A stretch of 47,710 nt of DNA. Source: Patescibacteria group bacterium (lineage in GTDB: Bacteria; Patescibacteriota; Patescibacteriia; UBA2591; JAQWAS01). Position 1 is the stretch's first letter. Every line of letters begins with the position of its first letter. The stretch is from contig JAQWAS010000003.1 of the NCBI GenBank assembly GCA_028707495.1, positions 1 through 47,710 on the forward strand, read 5' to 3'. A model generated the notes under the pieces. The model did no database searches and had not been told where the DNA came from. It saw nothing but the letters and a program-made list of their open reading frames with translations. A program made the position numbers and the translations under genes. Below are positions 40,616-47,710 of this stretch, piece after piece.

Positions 40616-41236
40616 ATGAAAGAATTAATTCAAAAATTAATCGATCAAGGTTATTTAAAAACAAAAAAAGTTATTCAAGCCTTAATCAAAATTAAACGCC
40701 AAGATTTTTTACCAGCGGAATTGGTTAAACAAGCGACGGGTAATTATCCTTTACCAATTGGGGATGGTCAAACCAATTCACAACCTTTGACGGTGGCATT
40801 TATGTTAGAATTGCTAGATTTACAGTCAGGACATAAAATTTTAGATATTGGGTCTGGTTCGGGCTGGACGAGCGCCTTAATCGCTGAAATTGTAGGTGAA
40901 TATGGTAGAGTAGTTGCCATTGAAAGAGTAAAAGGGTTAAAAGAATTTGGCGAAAAAAATGTTAGAAAATATTTTTCAGACAAACAGGTTAAATTTATTT
41001 GTGCAGATGGTTCAAGGGGTTATAAAAAATTAGCGCCTTATGATCGTATTCATGTGGCTGCAGCCGGAAACGAAATTCCAATTGAATTATTTCGTCAACT
41101 TAAAGTTGGGGGCAAATTAGTTATGCCATTAAAAAATTTATCCTCAGAGTTAATATTAATTGAAAAATTAAACCAAAAAGAATATACAGAAAAAAGATAC
41201 CCAGGCTTTGTTTTTGTGCCTTTAATTATTAATTAA
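40616..41236 (+). CDS. pcm: Protein-L-isoaspartate O-methyltransferase
   Basis: A 206-residue PCMT that methylates isoaspartyl residues for repair. The N-terminal part has RQDFLPAELVKQA and PLPIGDGQTNSQP (family signature with the substrate-binding loop). SAM motif I is ILDIGSGSGWTSALI (about 80-94). AIERVKGL and the late PYDRIHVAAAGNEIP follow. It starts 4 bases after the restored PAP2 end. Confidence 0.94.
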   Translation: MKELIQKLIDQGYLKTKKVIQALIKIKRQDFLPAELVKQATGNYPLPIGDGQTNSQPLTVAFMLELLDLQSGHKILDIGSGSGWTSALIAEIVGEYGRVVAIERVKGLKEFGEKNVRKYFSDKQVKFICADGSRGYKKLAPYDRIHVAAAGNEIPIELFRQLKVGGKLVMPLKNLSSELILIEKLNQKEYTEKRYPGFVFVPLIIN

Positions 41237-41242
41237 AAAAAT

Positions 41243-42319
41243 ATGTATCCATTAATTTTAGCTGGTGGTGGTGGTACGCGTTTGTGGCCAGTTTCACGAG
41301 AAAAATATCCCAAACAATTGCAAGCTTTATTCGGCCAAAAAACACTTATTCAGCAAACATTTGAACGTTTAAATCAAGGTTTTAAAAGTGAAAATATTTT
41401 AATTAGTACTAATTATCAGCAGGTTAAGCATATTCAAAAGCAATTACCTAAATTAAATCAGTCTAATTTTATTTTAGAGCCCATGCCTCGTGGTACGGCG
41501 GCAGCTATTGGTTTAGCGGCTTTTAAAATTTACCAGCAAGATCCAACAGGAATTTTAATTACAATTAATTCAGATCATTATATTAAAGATAGTCAAGAAT
41601 ATATACGCGTTTTAAAACAAGTTGAACAAGTTGTTAAAGATAATCCCCAACAGACCGTTTTAGTTGGCATTGAAACAGCTTATCCCGAGGTGGGCTATGG
41701 TTATATTGAACGGGGAGAAAAAATGTTTACAGTCGGTAAGGAGAAAATTTATAAAGTTAAAAAATTCAAAGAAAAACCTGATATTAAAACGGCTGAAAAT
41801 TATTTTTCTCATCCAGATTATTTTTGGAATCCAGCTATCTTTTGCTGGCGAGTTGATTATCTGATAGACTTATTTAAGCGTTATTTACCGGATCAATATA
41901 AAATTTTTAAAAAAATTCAGCCGGCCATTGGTACGCGCCATGAGAAAAAAGTTTTAAAAACAGAATTTGCCAAACTTCAGCCAGTTTCAATTGATTATGG
42001 TATTATGGAAAAAACCAAGGAGATATTAATGTTGATTGGTAAATTCGAATGGTTAGATATCGGTCACTGGCGAGCAGTGAAAGAAATGATGGGTGTTAGC
42101 CAGGAGGACAGTGTCATTAAGGGTAAACATATTGCCCTAGAAAGCGCGGGAAATTTAGTTTACAGTGAATCAAATAAATTAGTCACCACTTTGGGTATAA
42201 AAGATTTGGTAATTATTGATACGCCAGATATTTTATTAATTTGCCCCAAAGAAAGATCGCAAGAGGTTAAATCAATTATTGCTGAAATAAAAAAGCGCGG
42301 TTTAGAAAATTACTTATAA
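41243..42319 (+). CDS. manC: Mannose-1-phosphate guanylyltransferase
   Basis: A 358-residue GDP-mannose pyrophosphorylase. The signature LAGGGGTRLWPVSREKYPKQ (about residues 5-24) binds GTP. EPMPRGTAAAIGLAA, a metal-binding Asp in INSDHYI, FKEKPD, FWNPAIFCWR and IDYGIMEKT follow. It lacks the fused phosphomannose isomerase domain of the long ManC/AlgA type. It would supply GDP-mannose for surface glycans. No glycosyltransferases are in the window. Confidence 0.94.
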   Translation: MYPLILAGGGGTRLWPVSREKYPKQLQALFGQKTLIQQTFERLNQGFKSENILISTNYQQVKHIQKQLPKLNQSNFILEPMPRGTAAAIGLAAFKIYQQDPTGILITINSDHYIKDSQEYIRVLKQVEQVVKDNPQQTVLVGIETAYPEVGYGYIERGEKMFTVGKEKIYKVKKFKEKPDIKTAENYFSHPDYFWNPAIFCWRVDYLIDLFKRYLPDQYKIFKKIQPAIGTRHEKKVLKTEFAKLQPVSIDYGIMEKTKEILMLIGKFEWLDIGHWRAVKEMMGVSQEDSVIKGKHIALESAGNLVYSESNKLVTTLGIKDLVIIDTPDILLICPKERSQEVKSIIAEIKKRGLENYL

Positions 42320-42326
42320 AAACTTT

Positions 42327-43376
42327 ATGTCGATTAAAAAAATCAAATTTATTTTTTTACTAATTATTATTTTAACAATAATTTACCTTGGTTATTTTTT
42401 TAGTTTAATTTATTTTTCTAATAACACGAATTTAAACCAAGAGAGATTTGTTATTGAAAGTGGGCAGGGAGTTAAACAAATTACTTCTAAGTTAAAACAA
42501 GATGGTTTGATTAAAAACAAGTTTTTATTTGAAGTATATATTTATCTAAAAAAAAGCGAGGCTAATTTTCAGGTAGGAGAATTTTATTTAAGGCCAGGTT
42601 TGGGTTATAAAAAAATAGTCCAAAAATTAACCAGCACAACTGAAGCCAAAGAAAAACAAATCACCCTAATTGAAGGCTGGAGAGTGGATGATATTGGTCA
42701 ATATTTAGAAGAGCAAGGCTTGTTTTCTAAAAAAGAATTTTTAGAATTAGTTGGTTGGCCAAGAATTAATTATAATTTTAATGACGATTTGTCTAGACCT
42801 AAAGATTTTTCTGAGGATTATGATTTTTTACAAGATAAGCCAAAAAATTATGGATTGGAAGGTTATATTTTCCCAGATACTTATAGAATTTATCAAGAAG
42901 CGAGTATTGAAGATATTGTTCGTAAATCTTTGGATAATTTTAATACTAAATTAACTTCAGAGTTGCGTCAGGAAATTAAAAAACAAAATAGGTCAATTTA
43001 TGAAATTATCACCCTAGCTTCAATTATCGAGAAAGAGGTGGTGCGTGATGAAGATCGGAAAATTGTAGCTGGAATTTTTTATAATCGTTTAAATATAAAC
43101 ATGGGCTTACAGGCAGATTCAACTATTAATTATATTACCGGCAAACAAAATACTCGTTCAACAATTGAAGATTTAGAAGTTGATTCTTTATATAATACTT
43201 ACAAATATCGTGGCTTGCCACCTGGGCCAATTTGTAATCCAGGTTTATCTTCAATTTTAGCCGCAATTTATCCAGCTGAGACTGATTATTTATATTTTTT
43301 AACCACCCCAGAGGGAGAAGCAATTTTTAGCCGAAATTTTGAAGAACACAAAATTAACAAGGCTAAATATTTATAA
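42327..43376 (+). CDS. mltG: Endolytic peptidoglycan transglycosylase MltG
   Basis: A 349-residue YceG/MltG protein that cuts nascent glycan strands. It has one N-terminal transmembrane helix (about 7-28), a LysM-like region (FVIESGQGVKQI ... FQVGEFYLRPG), and the catalytic YceG domain. That domain contains LEGYIFPDTY, ASIIEKEV (catalytic Glu at about 235-237), AGIFYNRLNINMGLQADSTI and the final YNTYKYRGLPPGPICNPG then SSILAAIYP. It is complete and typical in length. Confidence 0.95.
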   Translation: MSIKKIKFIFLLIIILTIIYLGYFFSLIYFSNNTNLNQERFVIESGQGVKQITSKLKQDGLIKNKFLFEVYIYLKKSEANFQVGEFYLRPGLGYKKIVQKLTSTTEAKEKQITLIEGWRVDDIGQYLEEQGLFSKKEFLELVGWPRINYNFNDDLSRPKDFSEDYDFLQDKPKNYGLEGYIFPDTYRIYQEASIEDIVRKSLDNFNTKLTSELRQEIKKQNRSIYEIITLASIIEKEVVRDEDRKIVAGIFYNRLNINMGLQADSTINYITGKQNTRSTIEDLEVDSLYNTYKYRGLPPGPICNPGLSSILAAIYPAETDYLYFLTTPEGEAIFSRNFEEHKINKAKYL

Positions 43377-43378
43377 AT

Positions 43379-45040
43379 ATGTTTTTAAAAACAATTACTT
43401 CATCTAAAAAAGTTAATCCGTATGGTCAAATTTTAAATGTTGATCAAAGTACGCGCTCATTTTTAGAGCGTTATTTTGGTTTATTAAGTAAGCAAAAAGC
43501 TAGTCAAGATAAACCCAAAATTAACGTTGATGAAATTAGTTTAAAAGTAGCTAGTTTTTACGAAAATATTCGTAAGGTGGTTGATTGGAAAGAAGAACAT
43601 TTGATGCGTCGAATTGCGATTGAAAGAATTATCAAACGCCGTCTTTTTTTAAGAAAAACCGTTGAGCAAGCGGCCGAACCCTTAGTTTTAGAATTAATTC
43701 GTGGTGGCCACTTTCCTAATAATTCAATTGAAAAAGCAAAAATTGACCAAGTACAACAATTAATTGAACGCTATAACTATTTTTTAACTCACACACCAAC
43801 TATACCCAAAGGCATTACTAAATCACAGTTTTATGATTTTATTTTTAAAATAGCTGCTTGCGACCTAGAAGAATTATTAGATCCGTGGAGTTATGCCCAA
43901 GCACGCATTTTAATGAGCTATATGGAAGAAATCATGAAAAAGAAAATTTATATCAACGAAAAAACACGGCAATTAACTCAATTAGATAGTCAGGAATTAA
44001 CTCTTCAAATTTATATCGCAGTTCAACAAGCTTTATTTAAACTTGATCGGCCGATTATGGCTTATAATTTATTAAAAAGATATTATGCCAAATGGTTTAG
44101 CGACGAAGAACAAGATATTAAATATATTAATCAACATGTTTTTGATTTATATAATACTATTCAACAACGCTTTGATCATAAATTAGCTAATAAATTTTAT
44201 AATGTATGTTCGTCCTATAATACTCCCTTTGTGTTGTTGGGAGATATTATTATTCAAGATCCCAACGAGTTAAACCAAAAAATTACTCAGCCAAATCACA
44301 TGCGTGAATTATTGCGGCAAACTTATGAAAAACGCCTAGGTGGATTAAAAAAACGGTTAGGTCGCTCGGCTCTATATAGTACGATTTCGGTTTTTTTTAC
44401 TAACATTTTTTCATTATACGCAATTGAAATTCCCTTCGCTAAATTGGTTTTAGGTAAATTCGATTTAATTTCTATGGTGGCGGACATTTTTGTGCCAACT
44501 CTATTGATGGCTTTTCTGGTTTTCATTATTAAAAAACCGCCAGCAAATAATTTTGAGCTTATTTGGGAAGAAACTAAGAAAATTTTATATGCCAACGATC
44601 AATTGGGTCGAGTTGAAGTAGAAAGTTATAAGGGGAAAAATATTATTTTAAAATTTATTTTTGGTTTCCTGTATTTATTAAGTTTTGTAGTTTGTTTAGG
44701 TGGAATGATTTGGTTTTTAAATAAATTACACTTTCCTTTGCCATCGTATTTTATTTTTGTTATTTTTGCTTCCTTAATTTTATTTACTGGCTCCATTATT
44801 CGTAAACGATCGCGCGAATTACATATGCGTCCACCCAGAGAAAGTTTTTGGACTTTTATTTCTGATCCGTTTATTTTACCAATCATTTATCTTGGCAAAT
44901 GGTTAGCTGGTAAATGGCAAAAATATAACGTTATCGGCATTTTCTTTGTGATTCTAGTTGATAGTCCGTTTGTAGTTTTTGCGGAAATTTTAGAACAATG
45001 GCGCTATTTTATTCGGGAAAAGAAAGAGGGGATACACTAG
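43379..45040 (+). CDS. Large polytopic membrane protein, unknown function
   Basis: A 553-residue protein starting 2 bases after mltG. The first 320 residues are soluble and helix-rich (EEHLMRRIAIERIIKRRLFL, then many charged repeats). The C-terminal part has four or five hydrophobic segments: about 340-358, 367-385, 421-445, 450-470 and 520-540. Charged linkers separate them. No catalytic motif was recognised. Position after mltG hints at a cell-envelope role, but that is weak evidence. It ends the eno operon. Confidence 0.75.
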   Translation: MFLKTITSSKKVNPYGQILNVDQSTRSFLERYFGLLSKQKASQDKPKINVDEISLKVASFYENIRKVVDWKEEHLMRRIAIERIIKRRLFLRKTVEQAAEPLVLELIRGGHFPNNSIEKAKIDQVQQLIERYNYFLTHTPTIPKGITKSQFYDFIFKIAACDLEELLDPWSYAQARILMSYMEEIMKKKIYINEKTRQLTQLDSQELTLQIYIAVQQALFKLDRPIMAYNLLKRYYAKWFSDEEQDIKYINQHVFDLYNTIQQRFDHKLANKFYNVCSSYNTPFVLLGDIIIQDPNELNQKITQPNHMRELLRQTYEKRLGGLKKRLGRSALYSTISVFFTNIFSLYAIEIPFAKLVLGKFDLISMVADIFVPTLLMAFLVFIIKKPPANNFELIWEETKKILYANDQLGRVEVESYKGKNIILKFIFGFLYLLSFVVCLGGMIWFLNKLHFPLPSYFIFVIFASLILFTGSIIRKRSRELHMRPPRESFWTFISDPFILPIIYLGKWLAGKWQKYNVIGIFFVILVDSPFVVFAEILEQWRYFIREKKEGIH

Positions 45041-45143
45041 TAAATTGCAAAATCCAAATTATAAATATCAAAGAAATTTTAAATTTCAAATTTAGAAATA
45101 AATCTTAGATATTTTTGGAGTTTTTTCTTGTGGAAAACTAAAC

Positions 45144-45171
45144 TTGACTGGATTTTTAATTCTGCTATAAT
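45144..45171 (+). promoter_or_regulatory. rplJL promoter
   Basis: TTGACT (45144-45149), 16-bp spacer, TATAAT (45166-45171) with extended TGC. The start would be at about 45178-45180, right before the leader RNA. Confidence 0.75.
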
Positions 45172-45180
45172 TTAGACATT

Positions 45181-45284
45181 ACCACAGACAGCGGGCAAAA
45201 AGTAAGACCCGCCGAGGCAAATAAAACAAAAATTATTTTTTGTTTATTTCATTCTAGCTGTCTGTGGTTTAACCACAGATTTTT
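45181..45284 (+). ncRNA. L10 leader RNA (ribosomal protein autoregulatory leader) with overlapping terminator
   Basis: The sequence matches the conserved L10 leader pattern (AGACAGC-GGG ... CCCGCCGAGG). The three-way layout is clear. P1 is a perfect 12-bp helix, 45181-45192 with 45257-45268. P2 is GCGGG (45191-45195) with CCCGC (45208-45212). P3 is an AT hairpin (about 45219-45249) after the conserved CGAGG. The 3' arm of P1 also forms the 5' arm of a second hairpin, TCTGTGG (45261-45267) with CCACAGA (45273-45279), followed by five T. P1 and that hairpin are mutually exclusive. L10 or L10(L12)4 is the known ligand in other bacteria. Confidence 0.82.
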
Positions 45285-45314
45285 AAATTCTAAATCTTAA
45301 ATTCTAAATTTTTT

Positions 45315-45452
45315 GTCATTCCCGCGCAGGCGGGAATCCAGGGTAGAAAGCGATAAACTTTTCCTAGAATAGGATATACTTAATTTAAAAAGATTTTTTT
45401 AATCAAAGTATTTATGGATTAACCCTGGATCCCCAATCAAGTTGGGGATGAC
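45315..45452. repeat. 138-bp inverted-repeat element, family C, copy 2, inside the rplJ leader
   Basis: GTCATTCCCGCGCAGGCGGG then AATCCAGGG at the left, CCCTGGATCCCC ... GGGGATGAC at the right. It has the same length and ends as the element at 22058-22195. It is bracketed by inverted AT-rich tracts: AAATTCTAAATCTTAAATTC at 45286-45305 on the left, and TTAGAATTTAGGATTTA at 45476-45492 on the right. It lies between the L10 leader and rplJ in a 529-bp gene-free stretch whose other parts are the leader, its promoter and AT-rich sequence. Confidence 0.75.
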
Positions 45453-45569
45453 GGCCAGGTTTAGGACTTGGATATTAGAATTTAGGATTTAAAATCTATT
45501 TTAAAAAAATGATATTATATATATTTAAAATGTAAAAATACAGAATAAACTATAATTAAAACAAATATT

Positions 45570-46094
45570 ATGCCAAAAACAAGACAACAAAAAGCAGATA
45601 TTCTGCAAGAATTACAAGATAGATTAGCTAAAATCAAAACAGCTGTTTTTTCGAATTATCATGGTTTGAGCGTGCAAGAATTAGAAGAATTAAGACAAGA
45701 ATTAAATAAGAACCAAGCGGATTACATGGTTGCGCCTAAAACTTTATTTAATTTAGCCGCTAAAGAAAACAAGATTGAAAATGTTAATACTAAGGAACTT
45801 AATGGAAGTTTGGGGGTAGCCTTCGGTTATGGAGACGAAGTCAGTACAGCTAAAGTTTTATCAGAATTTAAAAAGAAACATGAAAAGTTAAATATCGTTG
45901 GTGGTATTTTTGAAAATCAATTTATCACCGCTGAAAAGGTCGAAGCCTTGGCAAAAATTCCAACCCGACCAGAATTATTGGCCAAAGTGGTCGGTAGCTT
46001 AAAAGCACCTATTTCTGGTTTGGCGAATGTCTTGCAAGGCAATCTACGTAATTTAGTTTACGTTTTAAATGCAATTAAAGATAATAAAGCTTAA
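45570..46094 (+). CDS. rplJ: 50S ribosomal protein L10
   Basis: A 174-residue L10, the base of the ribosomal stalk that binds 23S rRNA and the L7/L12 dimers. The N-terminal domain has KTAVFSNYHGLSVQELEELR and YMVAPKTLFNLA. GSLGVAFGYGDEVSTAKVL and VVGSLKAPISGLANVLQG follow. The C-terminal helix that binds L7/L12 is short (LRNLVYVLNAIKDNKA). A TATAAT lies at 45551-45556 just upstream without a good -35. A second start close to the gene cannot be excluded. Confidence 0.96.
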   Translation: MPKTRQQKADILQELQDRLAKIKTAVFSNYHGLSVQELEELRQELNKNQADYMVAPKTLFNLAAKENKIENVNTKELNGSLGVAFGYGDEVSTAKVLSEFKKKHEKLNIVGGIFENQFITAEKVEALAKIPTRPELLAKVVGSLKAPISGLANVLQGNLRNLVYVLNAIKDNKA

Positions 46095-46122
46095 ATTTAA
46101 TTAATAATTAACATATAAACTT

Positions 46123-46614
46123 ATGGCAGAAGAAAATACAACTATAACAACTCCAACTGACGAACAAGCTCCAGTTGAAGAAACTAAAAAAGAAGAAGTT
46201 AAAGAAGAGTCCAAGGTTGAAACTAAAGAAGTTGAAGTTCCCGACAAATTTAAAAAATTAGTCGAGGAAATTGAAAAAATGTCAGTCTTGGATTTATCAG
46301 AATTAGTTAAAATTTTAGAAGATAAATTCGGTGTTTCAGCCGCTGCTCCTATGGCTATGATGGGAGTTGTAGCTGGCGGGGGAGCTGAAGCTGTTGAAGA
46401 AAAAGACAGTTTTGACGTTGAATTAACCGCAGCTGGTGACAATAAAATCGGTGTGATTAAGGTTGTCCGCGAAATCACCCAAAAGGGTCTTAAAGAAGCT
46501 AAAGATTTAGTTGACGGTGCTCCACAAATAGTAAAAGAAGGAGCTAAAAAGGCTGAAGCTGAAGAAATTAAGAAAAAAATAGAAGAAGCTGGTGGTAAGG
46601 TGACTTTAAAATAA
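46123..46614 (+). CDS. rplL: 50S ribosomal protein L7/L12 with an N-terminal acidic extension
   Basis: A 163-residue L7/L12. The usual length is about 120-130. The L10-binding N-terminal domain ([20 protein letters not shown] then [10 protein letters not shown]) begins only at about residue 43. It is preceded by about 42 Glu/Lys/Thr-rich, probably disordered residues. The hinge and C-terminal factor-binding domain are normal ([40 protein letters not shown]). The ATG at 46123 is the first start, and no Met nearer the core offers a shorter version. It is followed by a strong terminator. Confidence 0.95.
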   Translation: MAEENTTITTPTDEQAPVEETKKEEVKEESKVETKEVEVPDKFKKLVEEIEKMSVLDLSELVKILEDKFGVSAAAPMAMMGVVAGGGAEAVEEKDSFDVELTAAGDNKIGVIKVVREITQKGLKEAKDLVDGAPQIVKEGAKKAEAEEIKKKIEEAGGKVTLK

Positions 46615-46630
46615 AGATTGAATTCAAACA

Positions 46631-46665
46631 AAAAAGACGGTGCTTGCGAGCATCGTCTTTTTTTT
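46631..46665. terminator. Bidirectional terminator between rplL and the minus-strand gene
   Basis: A 14-bp stem (46631-46644 with 46649-46662, one G-U pair, TGCG loop). An A run on the left and a T run on the right allow it to serve both converging genes. Confidence 0.85.
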
Positions 46666-46688
46666 ATTGATTATTTTTTAAGAAAATT

Positions 46689-47710
46689 TTATTTATTTTC
46701 AATTTGATATATTTTACTACCGTTGAGTAAATATATCTTATTATTTTTTTCATCAACCGCAAAGTCTTTTAAATTGTCAAATTTATTAGAAGTGTATTGT
46801 TTTTTAAGTCGTCCAGCTTTATCTAAGACAATTAAGCGTTGCGAATCAGGATCTAGAAGATAAATATTATTCCAATTTTCTTGAGTATAAATTTTAGTTG
46901 CTTGAATTAAATCAGGTTTAATATTGGTTTTAAAATTATTTTCTATTTGACCGGTATAAATTTTAATAATTTGATTTTGGTTATTTAAAATATAAATTGC
47001 ACCATCAATAGCTAGTGAGACGGCAGTAGAAAGATCGATGTCATCTTTCAGCCAGGCTTGGCCATTACCATAGCCAGTGTCAGTCTTATAAAATTTAAAG
47101 ATTTGTTTTTGACCGGGATCAAGTAGATAAATTTTATTTTGATAATAACCTATGTCTTGTATTTGGTCACTTAGAATATCAGCGTTAAAATCAAGTTGAT
47201 TTAATTGTTGATTAGTTGAATCAAATTGATTAAGTTTTTTATCGTTATAAAATAGTAAGCGATTATTATCAGTAATACCTAAATTAAAATTGTAATTTGC
47301 CTGACCAACTTGATTAATTTTATTATCGGTTAAATTAATCTGATAAATTTTATAATTTTCAGGTTGCCAAGTATAAAGTTGGCCAGCGTTAAAAACGATT
47401 TTGTTATTTTTATCTAAAGATGGATCAGTTGCCCACAAATCAATAATTTCAGTTGGTTGGTCGATGATAACTAAATGACGCAATTGATTAAGTTGTTCAG
47501 CATTTTTTTCGCTTAAAGTTTGAATTTGGTCGCGATATTTACGTGGTAATTTTTCAGGCAATTCATTTAAAATTTGATCAACCTCTTCTAATCGTAAACG
47601 AGCTTTTTCTTCGTCATAAATCATAGCAGAAACGGCGATATTTTGTTTTTCTTCGATTTGCTGGATAATATTTTCAAAATCGACATTATTTGAACTACGA
47701 TTGGTGCCTA
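46689..47710 (-). CDS. Propeller-like repeat protein, partial (N-terminus beyond the window)
   Basis: The minus-strand frame is open to the right edge. The internal Met at 47624 is not a convincing start, because about 28 further codons (ending EEKQNIAVSAM) continue upstream. The visible 340 residues begin with a helical, charged stretch (EEKARLRLEEVDQILNELP). Many short beta repeats of the type 'IYLLD...', 'AIYILNNQNQIIKI' and 'NIYLLDPDSQRLIVLDKAG' follow, consistent with an NHL- or PQQ-like beta-propeller. No signal peptide can be judged. The function is unknown. It converges with rplL. Confidence 0.7.
   Translation of the reverse strand, partial: GTNRSSNNVDFENIIQQIEEKQNIAVSAMIYDEEKARLRLEEVDQILNELPEKLPRKYRDQIQTLSEKNAEQLNQLRHLVIIDQPTEIIDLWATDPSLDKNNKIVFNAGQLYTWQPENYKIYQINLTDNKINQVGQANYNFNLGITDNNRLLFYNDKKLNQFDSTNQQLNQLDFNADILSDQIQDIGYYQNKIYLLDPGQKQIFKFYKTDTGYGNGQAWLKDDIDLSTAVSLAIDGAIYILNNQNQIIKIYTGQIENNFKTNIKPDLIQATKIYTQENWNNIYLLDPDSQRLIVLDKAGRLKKQYTSNKFDNLKDFAVDEKNNKIYLLNGSKIYQIENK

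Noticed and set aside
45041-45569. tRNA gene or small coding gene in the gap before rplJ
   Set aside because: No cloverleaf could be folded by eye. The folded part fits the L10 leader, and the rest is a repeat element and AT-rich sequence.
46101-46631. 176-residue minus-strand open frame covering rplL
   Set aside because: It is exactly antisense to L7/L12, Ser/Thr/Leu-rich as expected from reversed Glu/Lys/Ala codons, and has no support of its own.

Overview
The window is an AT-rich bacterial chromosome segment using the standard bacterial code (TAA, TAG and TGA all act as stops). Gene content points to the Candidate Phyla Radiation (Patescibacteria): very tight gene packing, shortened housekeeping proteins (an alanyl-tRNA synthetase without its C-terminal domain, short SecE and L1), a two-domain ThyX-like thymidylate synthase, a sigma-region-4/HARE regulator, a VirD4/TraG-like ATPase with a zinc ribbon, and FG-GAP repeats fused to an L,D-transpeptidase. 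I cannot assign a lineage below that level. No tRNA, rRNA, CRISPR array, prophage or classical transposase was found. All genes lie on the + strand except the last, which is cut by the right edge.

Layout. 1-916: end of an Ig-like surface protein and a small membrane protein. 1-5.1 kb: gyrB, then secE-nusG-rplK-rplA. 5.2-10.3 kb: a 61-residue membrane peptide gene, then a dTMP-supply operon (dCMP deaminase, P-loop kinase, ThyX-like protein, tmk) ending in gatB. 10.3-16.6 kb: the sigma4-HARE regulator with tandem promoters, a membrane protein plus T4SS-like ATPase pair, mnmA, and a small coiled-coil gene. 16.7-22.0 kb: alaS, hpf, secA. 22.0-29.7 kb is the accessory part: an exported L,D-transpeptidase, a dense field of inverted-repeat elements around a GIY-YIG nuclease gene, plsC, a methyltransferase, and a histidine kinase/response regulator pair. 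29.7-45.0 kb: lower glycolysis (three iPGM-like genes, pgk, eno) running into a tightly spaced operon with mutM, a frameshifted PAP2 phosphatase, pcm, manC, mltG and a membrane protein. 45.1-46.7 kb: an L10 leader RNA and rplJ-rplL. The last gene is a minus-strand propeller-like protein.

The most interesting observations are as follows. (1) The third of three phosphoglycerate mutase paralogues has lost the catalytic serine and most substrate-binding residues, so it looks like a pseudoenzyme made beside an intact copy. (2) The GIY-YIG gene is bracketed by two 55-bp elements in inverted orientation, and its last codons recur with the adjoining repeat about 740 bp upstream. (3) The L10 leader has a closing helix that competes directly with a terminator hairpin, and a 138-bp repeat element lies between it and rplJ. 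(4) Four genes with strong Shine-Dalgarno sequences stand out against a background of genes that lack one. (5) The tandem ThyX-like protein has its signature motif divided between two half-domains.

Promoters, terminators and RNA structures were found by eye and not scored by software. Functions rest on motif recognition, not database searches.
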